This document shows, piece after piece, positions 9,192-18,158 of a stretch of 64,000 bases of DNA. The notes beneath the pieces were generated by a model, which saw only the letters and a program-made list of their open reading frames with translations, was not told where the DNA came from and ran no database searches. The DNA is taken from positions 1 to 64,000 of the forward strand of contig NZ_FOCV01000013.1 in assembly GCF_900110205.1 (NCBI RefSeq). Reading direction: 5' to 3'. Both the position numbers and the translations under genes were made by a program. The stretch comes from Rhizobium tibeticum (GTDB lineage Bacteria > Pseudomonadota > Alphaproteobacteria > Rhizobiales > Rhizobiaceae). Every line of letters begins with the position of its first letter. Positions within the stretch are counted from its first letter, which is position 1.

Positions 9192-9254
9192 GAACGAGTG
9201 GGGTGCGAGCCTGGATCATTTCCTCGTACTCAAACCAATATGAACCACTCGTTC
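9192..9254. repeat. 10-bp perfect inverted repeat with 43-base spacer
   Basis: GAACGAGTGG at 9192-9201 is exactly inverted as CCACTCGTTC at 9245-9254, about 50 bases before the opgC-like start. Arms this far apart suit either looped regulator binding or a long hairpin leader. No regulator gene is adjacent. Confidence 0.45.
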
Positions 9255-9306
9255 ACATGGCCTTCAGGTAGCCACCGCTAGCTTTGGTTCATCGTCATTA
9301 ATCACT

Positions 9307-10452
9307 ATGAATCTTCGGGACAATTTAGCAATGCCTTATCCTGCCACTGTATCGGCCGGCCGTGATCCGCGTCTTGATTTCTTTCGTGGCGTTGCCTTGG
9401 TGATGATTTTCGTCAATCACGTGCCGGGAAATTTCCTTGAAGGCATCACCTCGAAGAATTTCGGTTTTTCCGATGCAGCCGAAGCCTTCGTGTTAATGTC
9501 AGGCATGTCCGCCGGGCTGGCCTATTCGAGTGCCTACGCGCGGGACCGCGTGCAAGCGATCGCCCGTGTCCTTCGCCGTGCTCGTCACCTCTATGGCGTC
9601 CACCTATTGACGACGGGCTTGGCGGTTATCATTCTCATGAGCGCTCACCACTTCCTGGGGACCGCTGCGCTGTCAGATCGCGTCAACCTAGAAGCTTATC
9701 TGAGCGCTCCGTGGATGACGACCCTTGGCGTGGTGGCGATGACGCACCAGCTCGGCTACTTCAATATTCTGCCTTTATACATTCTGCTGCTCGCCGCTAC
9801 ACCAGTCTTTCTGGCAATCGCCTCGTCCAGCAGATCCGCGCTATTGACTGTGTCGGTGAGCGTCTGGGCTGTCGCGGGCTTCTACAACATCAACCTTCCC
9901 AACTTTCCGACCGAAGGGATGTGGTTTCTCAATCCATTCTCCTGGCAGTTGATCTTCTGCATCGGCCTTTGCGCCGGTATGGCATCGAAGAAACGGGAGA
10001 CGTTCGTCGGATACAATTCGACGCTCATGTTCGCGTCACTGGTCTATCTTGCTTTCTCGTTGTTCGTTATCCAGGGGCAACGCTACGACCTGACGAACTG
10101 GGGAGATCATCCTGCAATCCTCGTTGGCTTTGACAAGGGTATCCTGCCTCTGCCCCGCCTTCTGCACGTGCTGGCGCTGACTTACGTCATCTCACAGTTT
10201 GGGGTCTTTCGGCGGATCGCCGCTGACACACGCCTTGGCGCCGTTACGCTTCTTGGAATGCAGGGACTGGCGGTCTTTGCATGGGGCTCATTGATCTGCA
10301 TAGTTCTACAGGTCATTCGCGAGGCATATACGGTTCCGCTGCTACTCGACGCGTCGACGCTCGCGGCTGGGTTGGCGGCTCAATATGCCGTCGCCAACCG
10401 CCTGCAGCAGGCCAAGATATCCTCCCGCGGCGGCCCGGCGCACGCGACATAA
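9307..10452 (+). CDS. OpgC-type membrane acyltransferase
   Basis: The 381-residue protein has about ten hydrophobic segments. It opens with the OpgC signature RDPRLDFFRGVALVMIFVNH followed by SDAAEAFVLMSGMSAGLAY. OpgC proteins succinylate periplasmic beta-glucans in the inner membrane; in rhizobia related proteins act on cyclic beta-glucans or other envelope glycans. ATG codons at 9307 and 9331 are both possible. No glucan synthase gene is nearby, so the acceptor is unknown. A long inverted repeat lies just upstream. Confidence 0.85.
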   Translation: MNLRDNLAMPYPATVSAGRDPRLDFFRGVALVMIFVNHVPGNFLEGITSKNFGFSDAAEAFVLMSGMSAGLAYSSAYARDRVQAIARVLRRARHLYGVHLLTTGLAVIILMSAHHFLGTAALSDRVNLEAYLSAPWMTTLGVVAMTHQLGYFNILPLYILLLAATPVFLAIASSSRSALLTVSVSVWAVAGFYNINLPNFPTEGMWFLNPFSWQLIFCIGLCAGMASKKRETFVGYNSTLMFASLVYLAFSLFVIQGQRYDLTNWGDHPAILVGFDKGILPLPRLLHVLALTYVISQFGVFRRIAADTRLGAVTLLGMQGLAVFAWGSLICIVLQVIREAYTVPLLLDASTLAAGLAAQYAVANRLQQAKISSRGGPAHAT

Positions 10453-10556
10453 AAATTCACGACCCTCATCAAGCACGTCGAGCTGCATGGCCGACATTAA
10501 GGTCAATCTGGTGCGTCACAAGCAAACTACTTGCCGGCAAGACCGGGTTAGTCGGC

Positions 10557-11249
10557 CTAACGCCTTGCGCTCTCCACAATCAGCCGAACGGCGGCTTCCA
10601 TGCTTTCTGGCGTCGTGCCGGTGACGATGACGCCGAGCAGCGGCGCGGCGATGCCGGCCGCCTTCAGTTTTGGCATGTCCTCGGGCGTGAAGTTCTTCTG
10701 GCTCGGCGCAATGACCGGAATGCCGGCCTTGGCGGTGATCTCGCTGTAGCGGGCGAGATCGGTCTCGTTGAGCGGCTTGCCATAGTCCGCGAAGGCGGCA
10801 ACGGAGGCTTCCATCATTGCGCCCGGAATCTCGAGGATCTTCCGAATTTCCTCGTCGGTGCTCTTTTCGCCGAGCGCCGGCATGGGCCGGAGCTTCGATT
10901 GCAAGAGATGCGGCTGCATGTCGCTGACATAGATGTTGAAGCCCTCGAAGCCCAGATCGGCGAGCACATCCATCTCTTGCGCGCTCGGCACATTCTCCTG
11001 CCCGGCCATGACAAGCAGCGGCACGCCCAAAGTGGCGAGGTTCTCGAAAAATGCTCGCTCTTGCGCAAAGCTGCCGAAGGTGGTGCCAGTCGCGCGATGA
11101 TGGGCGTTGAGATGCACTTTCAGCGCAAAGGCCCCTGCCCCCAACGCGGCCCTGGCGAGATCGAGGTCATGACGCGCAAGCGAGACGATGACCGGAAAGT
11201 CGCCACCGCGCAGCGCCTTGGTAAGTTTCGTTTCAGGATACGCAGGCAT
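10557..11249 (-). CDS. predicted TIM-barrel protein of a sugar operon, function unknown
   Basis: Start ATG 11249 (MPAYPETKLTKALRGGDF) lies 8 bp after the ATPase stop; 230 residues. Alternating strands and helices such as FPVIVSLARHDLDLARAALGAGAFALKVHL, GVPLLVMAGQ, GFNIYVSD and AGIPVIAPSQKNFTPEDMPKL fit a (beta/alpha)8 barrel, with a late small-residue strand APLLGVIVTG that could bind phosphate. I do not recognise a named family. As the last gene of the LacI-FAD-oxidoreductase ABC operon it may be an aldolase, epimerase or lyase acting on the imported compound; this is inference. Confidence 0.6.
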   Translation of the reverse strand: MPAYPETKLTKALRGGDFPVIVSLARHDLDLARAALGAGAFALKVHLNAHHRATGTTFGSFAQERAFFENLATLGVPLLVMAGQENVPSAQEMDVLADLGFEGFNIYVSDMQPHLLQSKLRPMPALGEKSTDEEIRKILEIPGAMMEASVAAFADYGKPLNETDLARYSEITAKAGIPVIAPSQKNFTPEDMPKLKAAGIAAPLLGVIVTGTTPESMEAAVRLIVESARR

Positions 11250-11257
11250 GTCTGGTC

Positions 11258-12310
11258 TCAATTCAGCCGTTGGCCGCCATCGGCCGCGAAGAGATGGATG
11301 TTGGCGAGTTCCGGCCGCACGCGGATCGTCGCGCCGGGCGAAAGCGACACGCGCTCGCGGAAAACGCCGGTGACCGTCGTATCTCCGAGCTTCACCGTCA
11401 TCTGAGTTTCCGAACCCATCGGCTCGACGAGGATGATTTCCGCGGGCACGCCCTTGTCATCGAGGACGAAATGCTCGGGACGAATGCCGTAAACTGCCTT
11501 GCTGTCCCTGAACTCATGCGCCGCCTCCGGCAGTGGCAGCAGGATGCCTGGTGCAGCGAAACCGCTTGAGGTGATCGTACCGGTCAGAAAATTCATGGCC
11601 GGCGACCCAATGAAACCCGCCACGAACTGGTTGACCGGCCGGTCGTAAAGATCGAGCGGCGCTCCGATCTGCTCCATGCGGCCGCCGTTCAGCACGACGA
11701 TCTTGTCTGCCATGGTCATCGCCTCCACCTGGTCATGGGTAACGTAGATGGTCGTGGTCTTGAGCTTCTGGTGCAGGCTCTTGATTTCGCCGCGCATCAC
11801 GACGCGCAACTTGGCATCGAGGTTCGAGAGCGGCTCATCGAACAGAAACACTTGCGGGTCGCGGACGATTGCCCGACCCATAGCGACACGCTGCCGTTGG
11901 CCGCCCGAAAGCTGGCGCGGATAACGGTCGAGCAGATGCGACAGTCCAAGGATATCCGCCGCCCACTTCACCCGCTCCGCGATCGCGGCCTTGCCGGTGC
12001 CGCGATGCTCCAGCGAAAACCCCATATTCGTCGCGACCGTCATATGCGGGTAGAGCGCATAATTCTGGAAAACCATGGCGATGTCGCGATCCTTGGGATC
12101 GAGGTCGTTGACCACGCGCCCGCCAATGCGGATGTCGCCGCCGGTGATCGTCTCAAGCCCGGCGATCATCCGGAGGAGCGTGGACTTGCCGCAGCCGGAC
12201 GGACCGACAAGTACGACGAACTCGCCGTCGTTGATTCCGAGGTCGACGCCGTGGATGATGTCGACGGCGCCATAGCTCTTGCGGACGCGGGAAAGGGTAA
12301 CTTCAGCCAT
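11258..12310 (-). CDS. sugar ABC transporter ATPase (UgpC/MsmK type)
   Basis: Start ATG 12310 (MAEVTLSRVRKSYG); 350 residues. It has the Walker A GPSGCGKST, Q-loop MVFQNYALYPHMTV, signature LSGGQRQRVAMGRAIVR, Walker B FLFDEPLSNLD, switch His in YVTHDQVEAM, and a C-terminal OB-type regulatory region (residues about 240-350). It powers import through the two permeases encoded upstream. It is arranged as permease stop, 19-bp gap, ATPase, then the TIM-barrel gene, all leftward. Substrate is most likely a carbohydrate or polyol. Confidence 0.92.
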   Translation of the reverse strand: MAEVTLSRVRKSYGAVDIIHGVDLGINDGEFVVLVGPSGCGKSTLLRMIAGLETITGGDIRIGGRVVNDLDPKDRDIAMVFQNYALYPHMTVATNMGFSLEHRGTGKAAIAERVKWAADILGLSHLLDRYPRQLSGGQRQRVAMGRAIVRDPQVFLFDEPLSNLDAKLRVVMRGEIKSLHQKLKTTTIYVTHDQVEAMTMADKIVVLNGGRMEQIGAPLDLYDRPVNQFVAGFIGSPAMNFLTGTITSSGFAAPGILLPLPEAAHEFRDSKAVYGIRPEHFVLDDKGVPAEIILVEPMGSETQMTVKLGDTTVTGVFRERVSLSPGATIRVRPELANIHLFAADGGQRLN

Positions 12311-12329
12311 CAATCAGATTTCCGGTTCT

Positions 12330-13172
12330 TCAGCCCTTGAGGCCGGTATGCGCGAGCCCTTCGACGAATTGCTTCTGCGCGATGATGAAGACAATGAGAA
12401 CGGGGAGCGCCGTCAGCGTCGCGGCGGCGAGCTGGATGTTCCACATGGGGCCGCCATAGGCGTCGGTGTATTGGGTGAGAGCCTGCGGCAGGGTGAACTT
12501 GTCGGCACTTGAGAGAAACACGATCGGTTCAAGGAACAGGTTCCAGGAATGCAGGAAGGTGAAAATCGCGACCGATGCAAGCGCCGGCCTGGCCAGCGGC
12601 AATGCGATCTTCCGAAAAATCTTGAAGCGGCCGAGGCCATCGACGCGCGCCGCCTCCTCCAGCTCCGCCGGCAGTGTCACGAAAAACTGCCGCATTACGA
12701 AGGTGGCGAAAACGCTCGGCGCTCCGAAGATCGGCACCAGGATCAAAGGCCAGTGGGTGTTCACCATGCCCGCCTTTAGGAACATCTGGAAGAGCGGCAC
12801 GATCGTTACTTCTGACGGAATGAGAAGGCCGAGCAAGACGATCATGAAGATCGTGTTGGCGAAGGGAAATTTGATCCGCGCGAAGGCGTAGCCCGCCATT
12901 GAGGAGACGATCATGGTGCCAACCGTCACAACCGCGGCGATATAGGCCGAGTTCCAGTATTGCTTCACGAAGGGCTGCAGTTCGAACACCTTGCTGTAGG
13001 TCGTCCAGTCGTAGCTCTGCGGGATGAGCCGCGGCGGAAAGGCGAAGATGTCGCTGATCGGTTTCACGGAGGATGTCACCATCCACCAGGTCGGGAAGAC
13101 GAAGGGGATGAGCAGCACGCACATCAGCCCGTAGAGAAAAGTTTTCAGACGCGGAGAGAGTTCAGCGTTCAT
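12330..13172 (-). CDS. carbohydrate ABC transporter permease (MalG type)
   Basis: The ATG at 13172 lies within the last codons of the upstream permease (11-base overlap), giving 280 residues with six predicted membrane helices. The cytoplasmic EAA loop that docks to the ATPase is EEAARVDGLGRFKIFRKIALPLARP. The pair MalF/MalG forms the inner-membrane channel. A better start than the upstream in-frame alternatives because it fits translational coupling. Confidence 0.92.
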   Translation of the reverse strand: MNAELSPRLKTFLYGLMCVLLIPFVFPTWWMVTSSVKPISDIFAFPPRLIPQSYDWTTYSKVFELQPFVKQYWNSAYIAAVVTVGTMIVSSMAGYAFARIKFPFANTIFMIVLLGLLIPSEVTIVPLFQMFLKAGMVNTHWPLILVPIFGAPSVFATFVMRQFFVTLPAELEEAARVDGLGRFKIFRKIALPLARPALASVAIFTFLHSWNLFLEPIVFLSSADKFTLPQALTQYTDAYGGPMWNIQLAAATLTALPVLIVFIIAQKQFVEGLAHTGLKG

Positions 13173-14094
13173 AGAAGACAATCCTCTTGCGCATCTGCCA
13201 TTGGGCAAAGGTCAGAACGGCGACGATCACGAAGAGCACGATCGACAGAGTCGAGCCGTAGCCGAAGAGATGGAACTGGAAAGCCTGCTGATAGAGGTAG
13301 TAGACAAGCACCGTCGTCGATATGCCCGGCCCACCCTGGGTCAGCACCGCAATCTGCGCGAAGACCTGCAGCGACCCGACGATGGTGATGATCGAGGTAA
13401 GCAGGATGGTCGGGCTGATCAACGGCAGTGTGATGCGGCGGAACTGCTTGAAGCGCGGCGCACCATCGATGCGGGCGGCCTCATAGAGTTCGTTCGGCAC
13501 GCCCTGCAGCGCCGCGAGGAACAGGATCATGTTGAGGCCGACATTCTTGAAGACTTGTACGACGATGACCGAGATCATCGCGGTGGTTTCCTCGCGAAGC
13601 CAGTTCGGTCCCTCGATGCCGAAGACCTGCAACATGCCGTTGATGCCGCCATTCTTCTGCAGCAGGAAGCCCCATACAATCGTCCAGGCGACCAGCGACA
13701 CGACGACCGGCGAGAAGAACAGCGTGCGGAAGATGGTAATGCCGGCGAGCTTTTGGTTCAGAAGAACCGCTAGCAGCAGCGCCAGCGACAGATTGAAGAC
13801 GACGAGCCCGGCGGAAAAGATGCCGGTCGCGCCCAGCACTTTGAGGAGGTTGGTATCCTCGATCAGCATCTGGTAGTTCTGCGCACCCGTATAGGTGAAG
13901 GTATTGGCAAGCACGTTCCACTCGTGCAGCGAATACCAGAAGACAAGCCCGAGCGGGATCAGTACGAAGACGATGACGCCGATCAGCTGCGGGGCGATGA
14001 AGAGGAAACCGGCAAGGCTGTCACGCCGCGCGATCGTCCAGAACGGCGACGAGGAGCGGCCCTCCGGAACTGCGTTATCCTGCGCGACAGCCAT
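13162..14094 (-). CDS. carbohydrate ABC transporter permease (MalF type)
   Basis: A 310-residue inner-membrane protein starting MAVAQDNAVPEGRSS. The first helix is FLFIAPQLIGVIVFVLIPLG and the EAA loop is YEAARIDGAPRFKQFRRITLPLISP. It partners the downstream MalG-type permease, with which it overlaps, and follows the binding protein by 10 bp. Substrate class follows from the operon only. Confidence 0.92.
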   Translation of the reverse strand: MAVAQDNAVPEGRSSSPFWTIARRDSLAGFLFIAPQLIGVIVFVLIPLGLVFWYSLHEWNVLANTFTYTGAQNYQMLIEDTNLLKVLGATGIFSAGLVVFNLSLALLLAVLLNQKLAGITIFRTLFFSPVVVSLVAWTIVWGFLLQKNGGINGMLQVFGIEGPNWLREETTAMISVIVVQVFKNVGLNMILFLAALQGVPNELYEAARIDGAPRFKQFRRITLPLISPTILLTSIITIVGSLQVFAQIAVLTQGGPGISTTVLVYYLYQQAFQFHLFGYGSTLSIVLFVIVAVLTFAQWQMRKRIVFYER

Positions 14095-14104
14095 CAGCTT
14101 ATCC

Positions 14105-15376
14105 TCAGCGCTTCAAGAGCGGGCCGATCTGGCCGCAAATCTTCTGGAGCGTGCCCGCAATATCGGCATCCGGACGCCAGACGGCATCGAGGCCGGAGCG
14201 AACCGCCTGCTGGATCTGCGCGAAGCCTGTATGGCCGGGGATGACCTCGCCTGTCGCGATGCCGGCAATGACGACCTTGTCGAGCTGCTCCTGGCTGAGC
14301 AACGGATTGGTCTTCTTCAGCACTTCGGCATTGAGCAGGGACTTGCGGGCCGACGGGAAGAACTGGCTGAGCTTGGCCGAGTTTTCCGGGTTCGTCATGT
14401 AGGCGACGAATTCGGCCGCCGTCTTGGCGTTCTTGCCGGCCTGCATCACGCCGATACCTGCCTGGCCGATCAGCGCGTAATCACCGGCCGGTCCCTTCGG
14501 AAGTGGCACGAGATCCCATGAGAAGGGCTTATCCTTCGGCAGCAGCGAGGCGCGGCTGATCTGGGTGATGGTCATGGCCGCATTGCCGGCAAAGAAATCG
14601 ACGTTCTCGCCAGGACCTGGCATGGCCTTCTTCCTGAAGATCGCCTCGTGGATGGTGGTCAGCGCGTCGACCATCGGCTTTTCGGTCATCGCGCACGTCT
14701 TGCCGTCAGCGCTCCAGGGCGAGGCGCCCCAGCCGTTCCAGACGGAGGCGAGATTCTGCCAGATCTGGTAGTTGAAGTCGCGGACGATCAGACCGCCCTT
14801 GCCCGTCTGGCCGACGGCCGAGGCAGTGGCGATCGCGTTATCCCAAGTCCACTGCCCGGCGGCGATTAATTCGGCGGGCGTCTTGGCGCCGGCCGCCTTG
14901 ATGACGTCGTTGTTGACGAACATCGCGAACGGCGAAGTCGAGAAAGGATAGGCATAAAGCTTGCCGTCCTTCGACCAGCGCTCGGCGGCCGTGGCGCTTA
15001 GTTCGTCGAGGTTGTAACCCTTGGCTGCTTTCAGCGTATCGCTCAGCGGATAAAGCGCGCCGGAATTGACGAAGTCATAGGCCGCGGTTTCGAATATCCA
15101 GGCCATGTCCGGCGCATTGCCGCCGGCAATCTGGGTGGTGAGCGCCGTCGTATAGGTGTCGAAGGGCAGCGACTCGTAGGTCACCGTGACATTCGGATGG
15201 TCTTTCTTGAAGCCGGCGGCGATTTCGTTGAAGAGTTTGAGATGCGCCTCGTTGGCGCTCCAGATGGTCATGCGCAGGTTGACCGCTTCCTGCGCCTGGG
15301 CGATGCCGCTCCAGGCAAGCGGCACGGCGATGGCAAGTGCCGCCACGGCCGATTTGAGTATCTTGTGATAGTTCAT
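14105..15376 (-). CDS. periplasmic sugar-binding protein of ABC transporter
   Basis: The ATG at 15376 follows AGGAGGAACGGG, a near-perfect ribosome binding site. The 423-residue product has a signal peptide (MNYHKILKSAVAALAIAVPL ending near AQAQEA) and the solute-binding family 1 pattern: NLRMTIWSANEAHLKLFNEI, FETAAYDFVNSGALYPL, YAYPFSTSPFAMFVNNDVIK. It captures the substrate in the periplasm and delivers it to the permeases. Ligand unknown; family members bind oligosaccharides or polyols. Confidence 0.92.
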   Translation of the reverse strand: MNYHKILKSAVAALAIAVPLAWSGIAQAQEAVNLRMTIWSANEAHLKLFNEIAAGFKKDHPNVTVTYESLPFDTYTTALTTQIAGGNAPDMAWIFETAAYDFVNSGALYPLSDTLKAAKGYNLDELSATAAERWSKDGKLYAYPFSTSPFAMFVNNDVIKAAGAKTPAELIAAGQWTWDNAIATASAVGQTGKGGLIVRDFNYQIWQNLASVWNGWGASPWSADGKTCAMTEKPMVDALTTIHEAIFRKKAMPGPGENVDFFAGNAAMTITQISRASLLPKDKPFSWDLVPLPKGPAGDYALIGQAGIGVMQAGKNAKTAAEFVAYMTNPENSAKLSQFFPSARKSLLNAEVLKKTNPLLSQEQLDKVVIAGIATGEVIPGHTGFAQIQQAVRSGLDAVWRPDADIAGTLQKICGQIGPLLKR

Positions 15377-15405
15377 TCCCGTTCCTCCTCCAAAGATGGG
15401 TTTGA

Positions 15406-17007
15406 TCAATAGGCCGCGATGTCGGGCCAGCGGATTTCAATGCCTTCACGGATGAGCTCGCGCTGGAAATCGTGGAGAAGCCCATCGTCTTCCTGGACCT
15501 GAAGAGGGGTCAGCCGTTTCTCCAAGCAATAGGCCGCAAGCATGCCTGCCACTTCGCCGACGTTCCATTCAACCGGATGCAGGCGGTAGCAGCCATTGGT
15601 GATGTGGGTGGTGCCGATGTTCTTGCCGGCTGGAATGAGGTTCTTCACCCGCCGCGGCAACAGCGCGCCAAGCGGGATCTCAAATGGGCAGGATCGCACG
15701 TCAATATAGTTGTCACCGCCTGTCGAGGGATGCAGATCGATGCGGTACATGCCGATGCCGATGCTGTCACGGTAGTTCACGGCGCCCTTTTCGCCGCGCA
15801 CGGCGTAGGACATGTCCTGCTCGACGACGCGGGTAACCGGCTTTATGCGACGGCTCTCGCGGATATAAGGCGCCATGGCGAGGCCATGTTCCGTCCCGGT
15901 GATATCGCCGCGCAGGCGAAGGCCGCGATAACCCTGCCCGCCGTCGACGCGGGGCGCTTCCGTCTGCAGCCAATAGAAGACCGAGTAGGAAAGATCGGCG
16001 GCAGACTTCAGGTGCTTTGCCTTTTCCTCCTCCGACACGTCGATGATCGTGCCGTCCATGTAGTCGATCATCGGCCAGTTCACGAAGCAGATGTCGGATT
16101 GATAGAAGCCCGGCTGAAAATTGCGGCGTGCCGCAATGCGCCGGAACAGCCAAAGATTCTCGTCGCCCCCACCCTTGCGCTGGTCGGCGTCGACCGCTAG
16201 CGGATCGTCATCGACATTCGGGGTGAAGGAGCGCGTTGTGAATTCCAGCGTGCGCGGATGCGGCGCGGTGAAGCCAAGCAGCCGCCCGCCCCAGAAATGC
16301 GGCTGGTATTTGCGCCAGTAGTCGTAGTTTTCCGGTTTGTCGACTGTCCAGTCGCCGTCTACGTGATCGACGGCAAAGCATACGGACACCGCCTGAACAT
16401 TGTCCGGCTGCGCTTCGGACGGCGCGCTCGGCTCGCCGGTGTCAGACTGTGCCTCGAAGCCTTTCACATATTCCGTACCAGTCATAGGCAGGAGGTCGCC
16501 GAGTTCGGTCGCGTCGAGGATGTAGTCGGCGCAAACGACGATCTCGTTGCCGGTATCGCGATGGCGAAGTGTGACGGAGCGGATGGTGTCGCCCTCGACA
16601 TCCGCCGCGACCGCCCGGTAAGGCTGCAGCACGTTGAGGCGACCGGCACCGCGATAGGGCATCAGCATGGCTTCCATAACTGCGAGGCTGACGCGCGGTT
16701 CGGCGCAGATCCGGCTCACCCAGCCAGCGCCGGGATTGAGGTCGTCCCAAGCGCGGGCACCCTCGGTCAACGGATAGTTGTCACGGTAATACTGGCGGAT
16801 GCCGTTGCGCAGCTTGCGATAGGAGCGGGTAATCCCGAACTGCTCGACCCATGTATGCTCGTCGGACGGCACTGCCTGGCTGGTCGATTGACCACCGATC
16901 CAGTCGAATTCCTCGGTCATGATGACGCTGCATCCCGTCCGGCAGGCGCCAAGCGCGGCTGCCACGCCACCGAGACCGCCGCCGACTATCAGAATATCTG
17001 CTCGCAT
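15406..17007 (-). CDS. FAD-dependent oxidoreductase of a sugar operon
   Basis: Start ATG 17007 (MRADILIVGGGLGGVAAALG); 533 residues. The Rossmann dinucleotide motif VGGGLGGVAAALGAC is at the N-terminus, followed by EFDWIGGQSTSQ and a second flavin contact near the C-terminus, NLIPAGKNIGTTHITNGCYRLHP. This is the FAD_oxidored group, commonly found beside sugar-type ABC transporters in rhizobia and actinobacteria. It probably oxidises the transported compound or a derivative; substrate unknown. It sits between the LacI gene (13 bp away) and the binding-protein gene. Confidence 0.85.
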   Translation of the reverse strand: MRADILIVGGGLGGVAAALGACRTGCSVIMTEEFDWIGGQSTSQAVPSDEHTWVEQFGITRSYRKLRNGIRQYYRDNYPLTEGARAWDDLNPGAGWVSRICAEPRVSLAVMEAMLMPYRGAGRLNVLQPYRAVAADVEGDTIRSVTLRHRDTGNEIVVCADYILDATELGDLLPMTGTEYVKGFEAQSDTGEPSAPSEAQPDNVQAVSVCFAVDHVDGDWTVDKPENYDYWRKYQPHFWGGRLLGFTAPHPRTLEFTTRSFTPNVDDDPLAVDADQRKGGGDENLWLFRRIAARRNFQPGFYQSDICFVNWPMIDYMDGTIIDVSEEEKAKHLKSAADLSYSVFYWLQTEAPRVDGGQGYRGLRLRGDITGTEHGLAMAPYIRESRRIKPVTRVVEQDMSYAVRGEKGAVNYRDSIGIGMYRIDLHPSTGGDNYIDVRSCPFEIPLGALLPRRVKNLIPAGKNIGTTHITNGCYRLHPVEWNVGEVAGMLAAYCLEKRLTPLQVQEDDGLLHDFQRELIREGIEIRWPDIAAY

Positions 17008-17020
17008 TTCTTTCACGTTC

Positions 17021-18052
17021 TCAATTCCGTTTCTTTGCGGGTCCGAGGGTTTCGCCCTCGACCGGTTCACAAGTCAGAAGAATTTGTTCGATCGGGACCG
17101 CCCCCTCGATGCGACGCACCAACATGGTGGTCGCCTGCCGGCCCATTTCCTCGCGTGGAATACTGAAGGAGGTGAACTGCACATGGCTGCGTTCGGCCCG
17201 CACGTGGCTGCCGAGCACGACAGCGGAAAAATCATCAGGCAGAGATAACCCTCGCTCGCGAGCCACCGCCTCGACGCGCACCGCGTCCGCCAGTTCGACG
17301 AAGAAGACGGCGGTCGCGCCACACGTAACAATGGCATCGAGAATTTCGCCGGCCGACCTGCCGACATCGTCGACATGCAAGACCAGCTCGGCGCCCTCGG
17401 TGATCGCCTCGGCAAAGCCGCGCCAGCGGTCGACGACGGATTCGGCCGATCCGCTGGGGCCGACATAGGCCAGCTTCTCGTGTCCGAGCGCCCTCGCCTT
17501 TTCGACCAGCGCGCGGGTGCCGGTCGTGTAGTCGCCGCCAACGTAGGGAACGGGTCCGCCAGCGTCCTCACGTCGGCCGATCGCCACGAAGGGATAATCG
17601 CCGGAAACCAGCCGCTTGAGTTCCGCGCGGTCGAATTCGCGGCCGAGCACGAGGCAGCCGTCGGCGATCCTCAGCCGGTTGCCGTCGGCAAAAATCTTGC
17701 GCTCCCGGCCGACGCCGGCGCCAGTCAGAAGCAGCAGGTCGTAGTTCTGTGCCTGCGCCTCCTCCTCGATGCCGAGCAGGAAAGGCGCGAAGAAGTCCGC
17801 CTGCTCGCTCGGGAAAGCCGGTTCATAGGTGAAGACGCCGAGGATACGGTTCAGGCCCTTGGCCATGCGCCGGGCAATCGGATCCGCCACGTAGCCAGTC
17901 GTGCGGATGACGTGCTGGACGCGCTCGCGGGTTTCTTGAGGAATGCGCGCCAAGGCTGTCGGAGCACCGTTCAACACAAGCGATACGGTTGCCTGGCTAA
18001 CGCCGGCAAGCTTGGCAATATCGTGCTGCGTCAATCGCTTAGGGCCTGCCAC
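17021..18052 (-). CDS. LacI-family transcriptional regulator
   Basis: 343 residues. The N-terminal helix-turn-helix is TQHDIAKLAGVSQATVSLVLNG with the hinge ARRMAKGLNRILGVFTYEP, and the C-terminal periplasmic-binding-like sensor domain spans residues about 65-340. LacI regulators usually repress until a sugar binds. It is the first gene of the leftward transport operon and diverges from the SGNH hydrolase. Two tandem palindromes between them (18080-18110) are the likely operator for both directions. Confidence 0.92.
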   Translation of the reverse strand: MAGPKRLTQHDIAKLAGVSQATVSLVLNGAPTALARIPQETRERVQHVIRTTGYVADPIARRMAKGLNRILGVFTYEPAFPSEQADFFAPFLLGIEEEAQAQNYDLLLLTGAGVGRERKIFADGNRLRIADGCLVLGREFDRAELKRLVSGDYPFVAIGRREDAGGPVPYVGGDYTTGTRALVEKARALGHEKLAYVGPSGSAESVVDRWRGFAEAITEGAELVLHVDDVGRSAGEILDAIVTCGATAVFFVELADAVRVEAVARERGLSLPDDFSAVVLGSHVRAERSHVQFTSFSIPREEMGRQATTMLVRRIEGAVPIEQILLTCEPVEGETLGPAKKRN

Positions 18053-18079
18053 GCGAACTCCTCCAACTTCGCCTTGACT

Positions 18080-18110
18080 GCTAATACGTATTAGCTGCTA
18101 ATACGTATAA
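18080..18110. promoter_or_regulatory. two tandem LacI-type operators
   Basis: GCTAATACGTATTAGC at 18080-18095 is a perfect 16-bp palindrome with the central CG typical of LacI/GalR operators. GCTAATACGTATAA at 18097-18110 repeats it 17 bp further on, with one arm imperfect. They lie between the divergent LacI and SGNH-hydrolase genes, so one regulator could control both. Autoregulation is inferred from position. Confidence 0.8.
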
Positions 18111-18158
18111 ACAAGATTGAGCCGGTTTCTGTCAAGCGGGAAAATGAAGGAAAAATTG

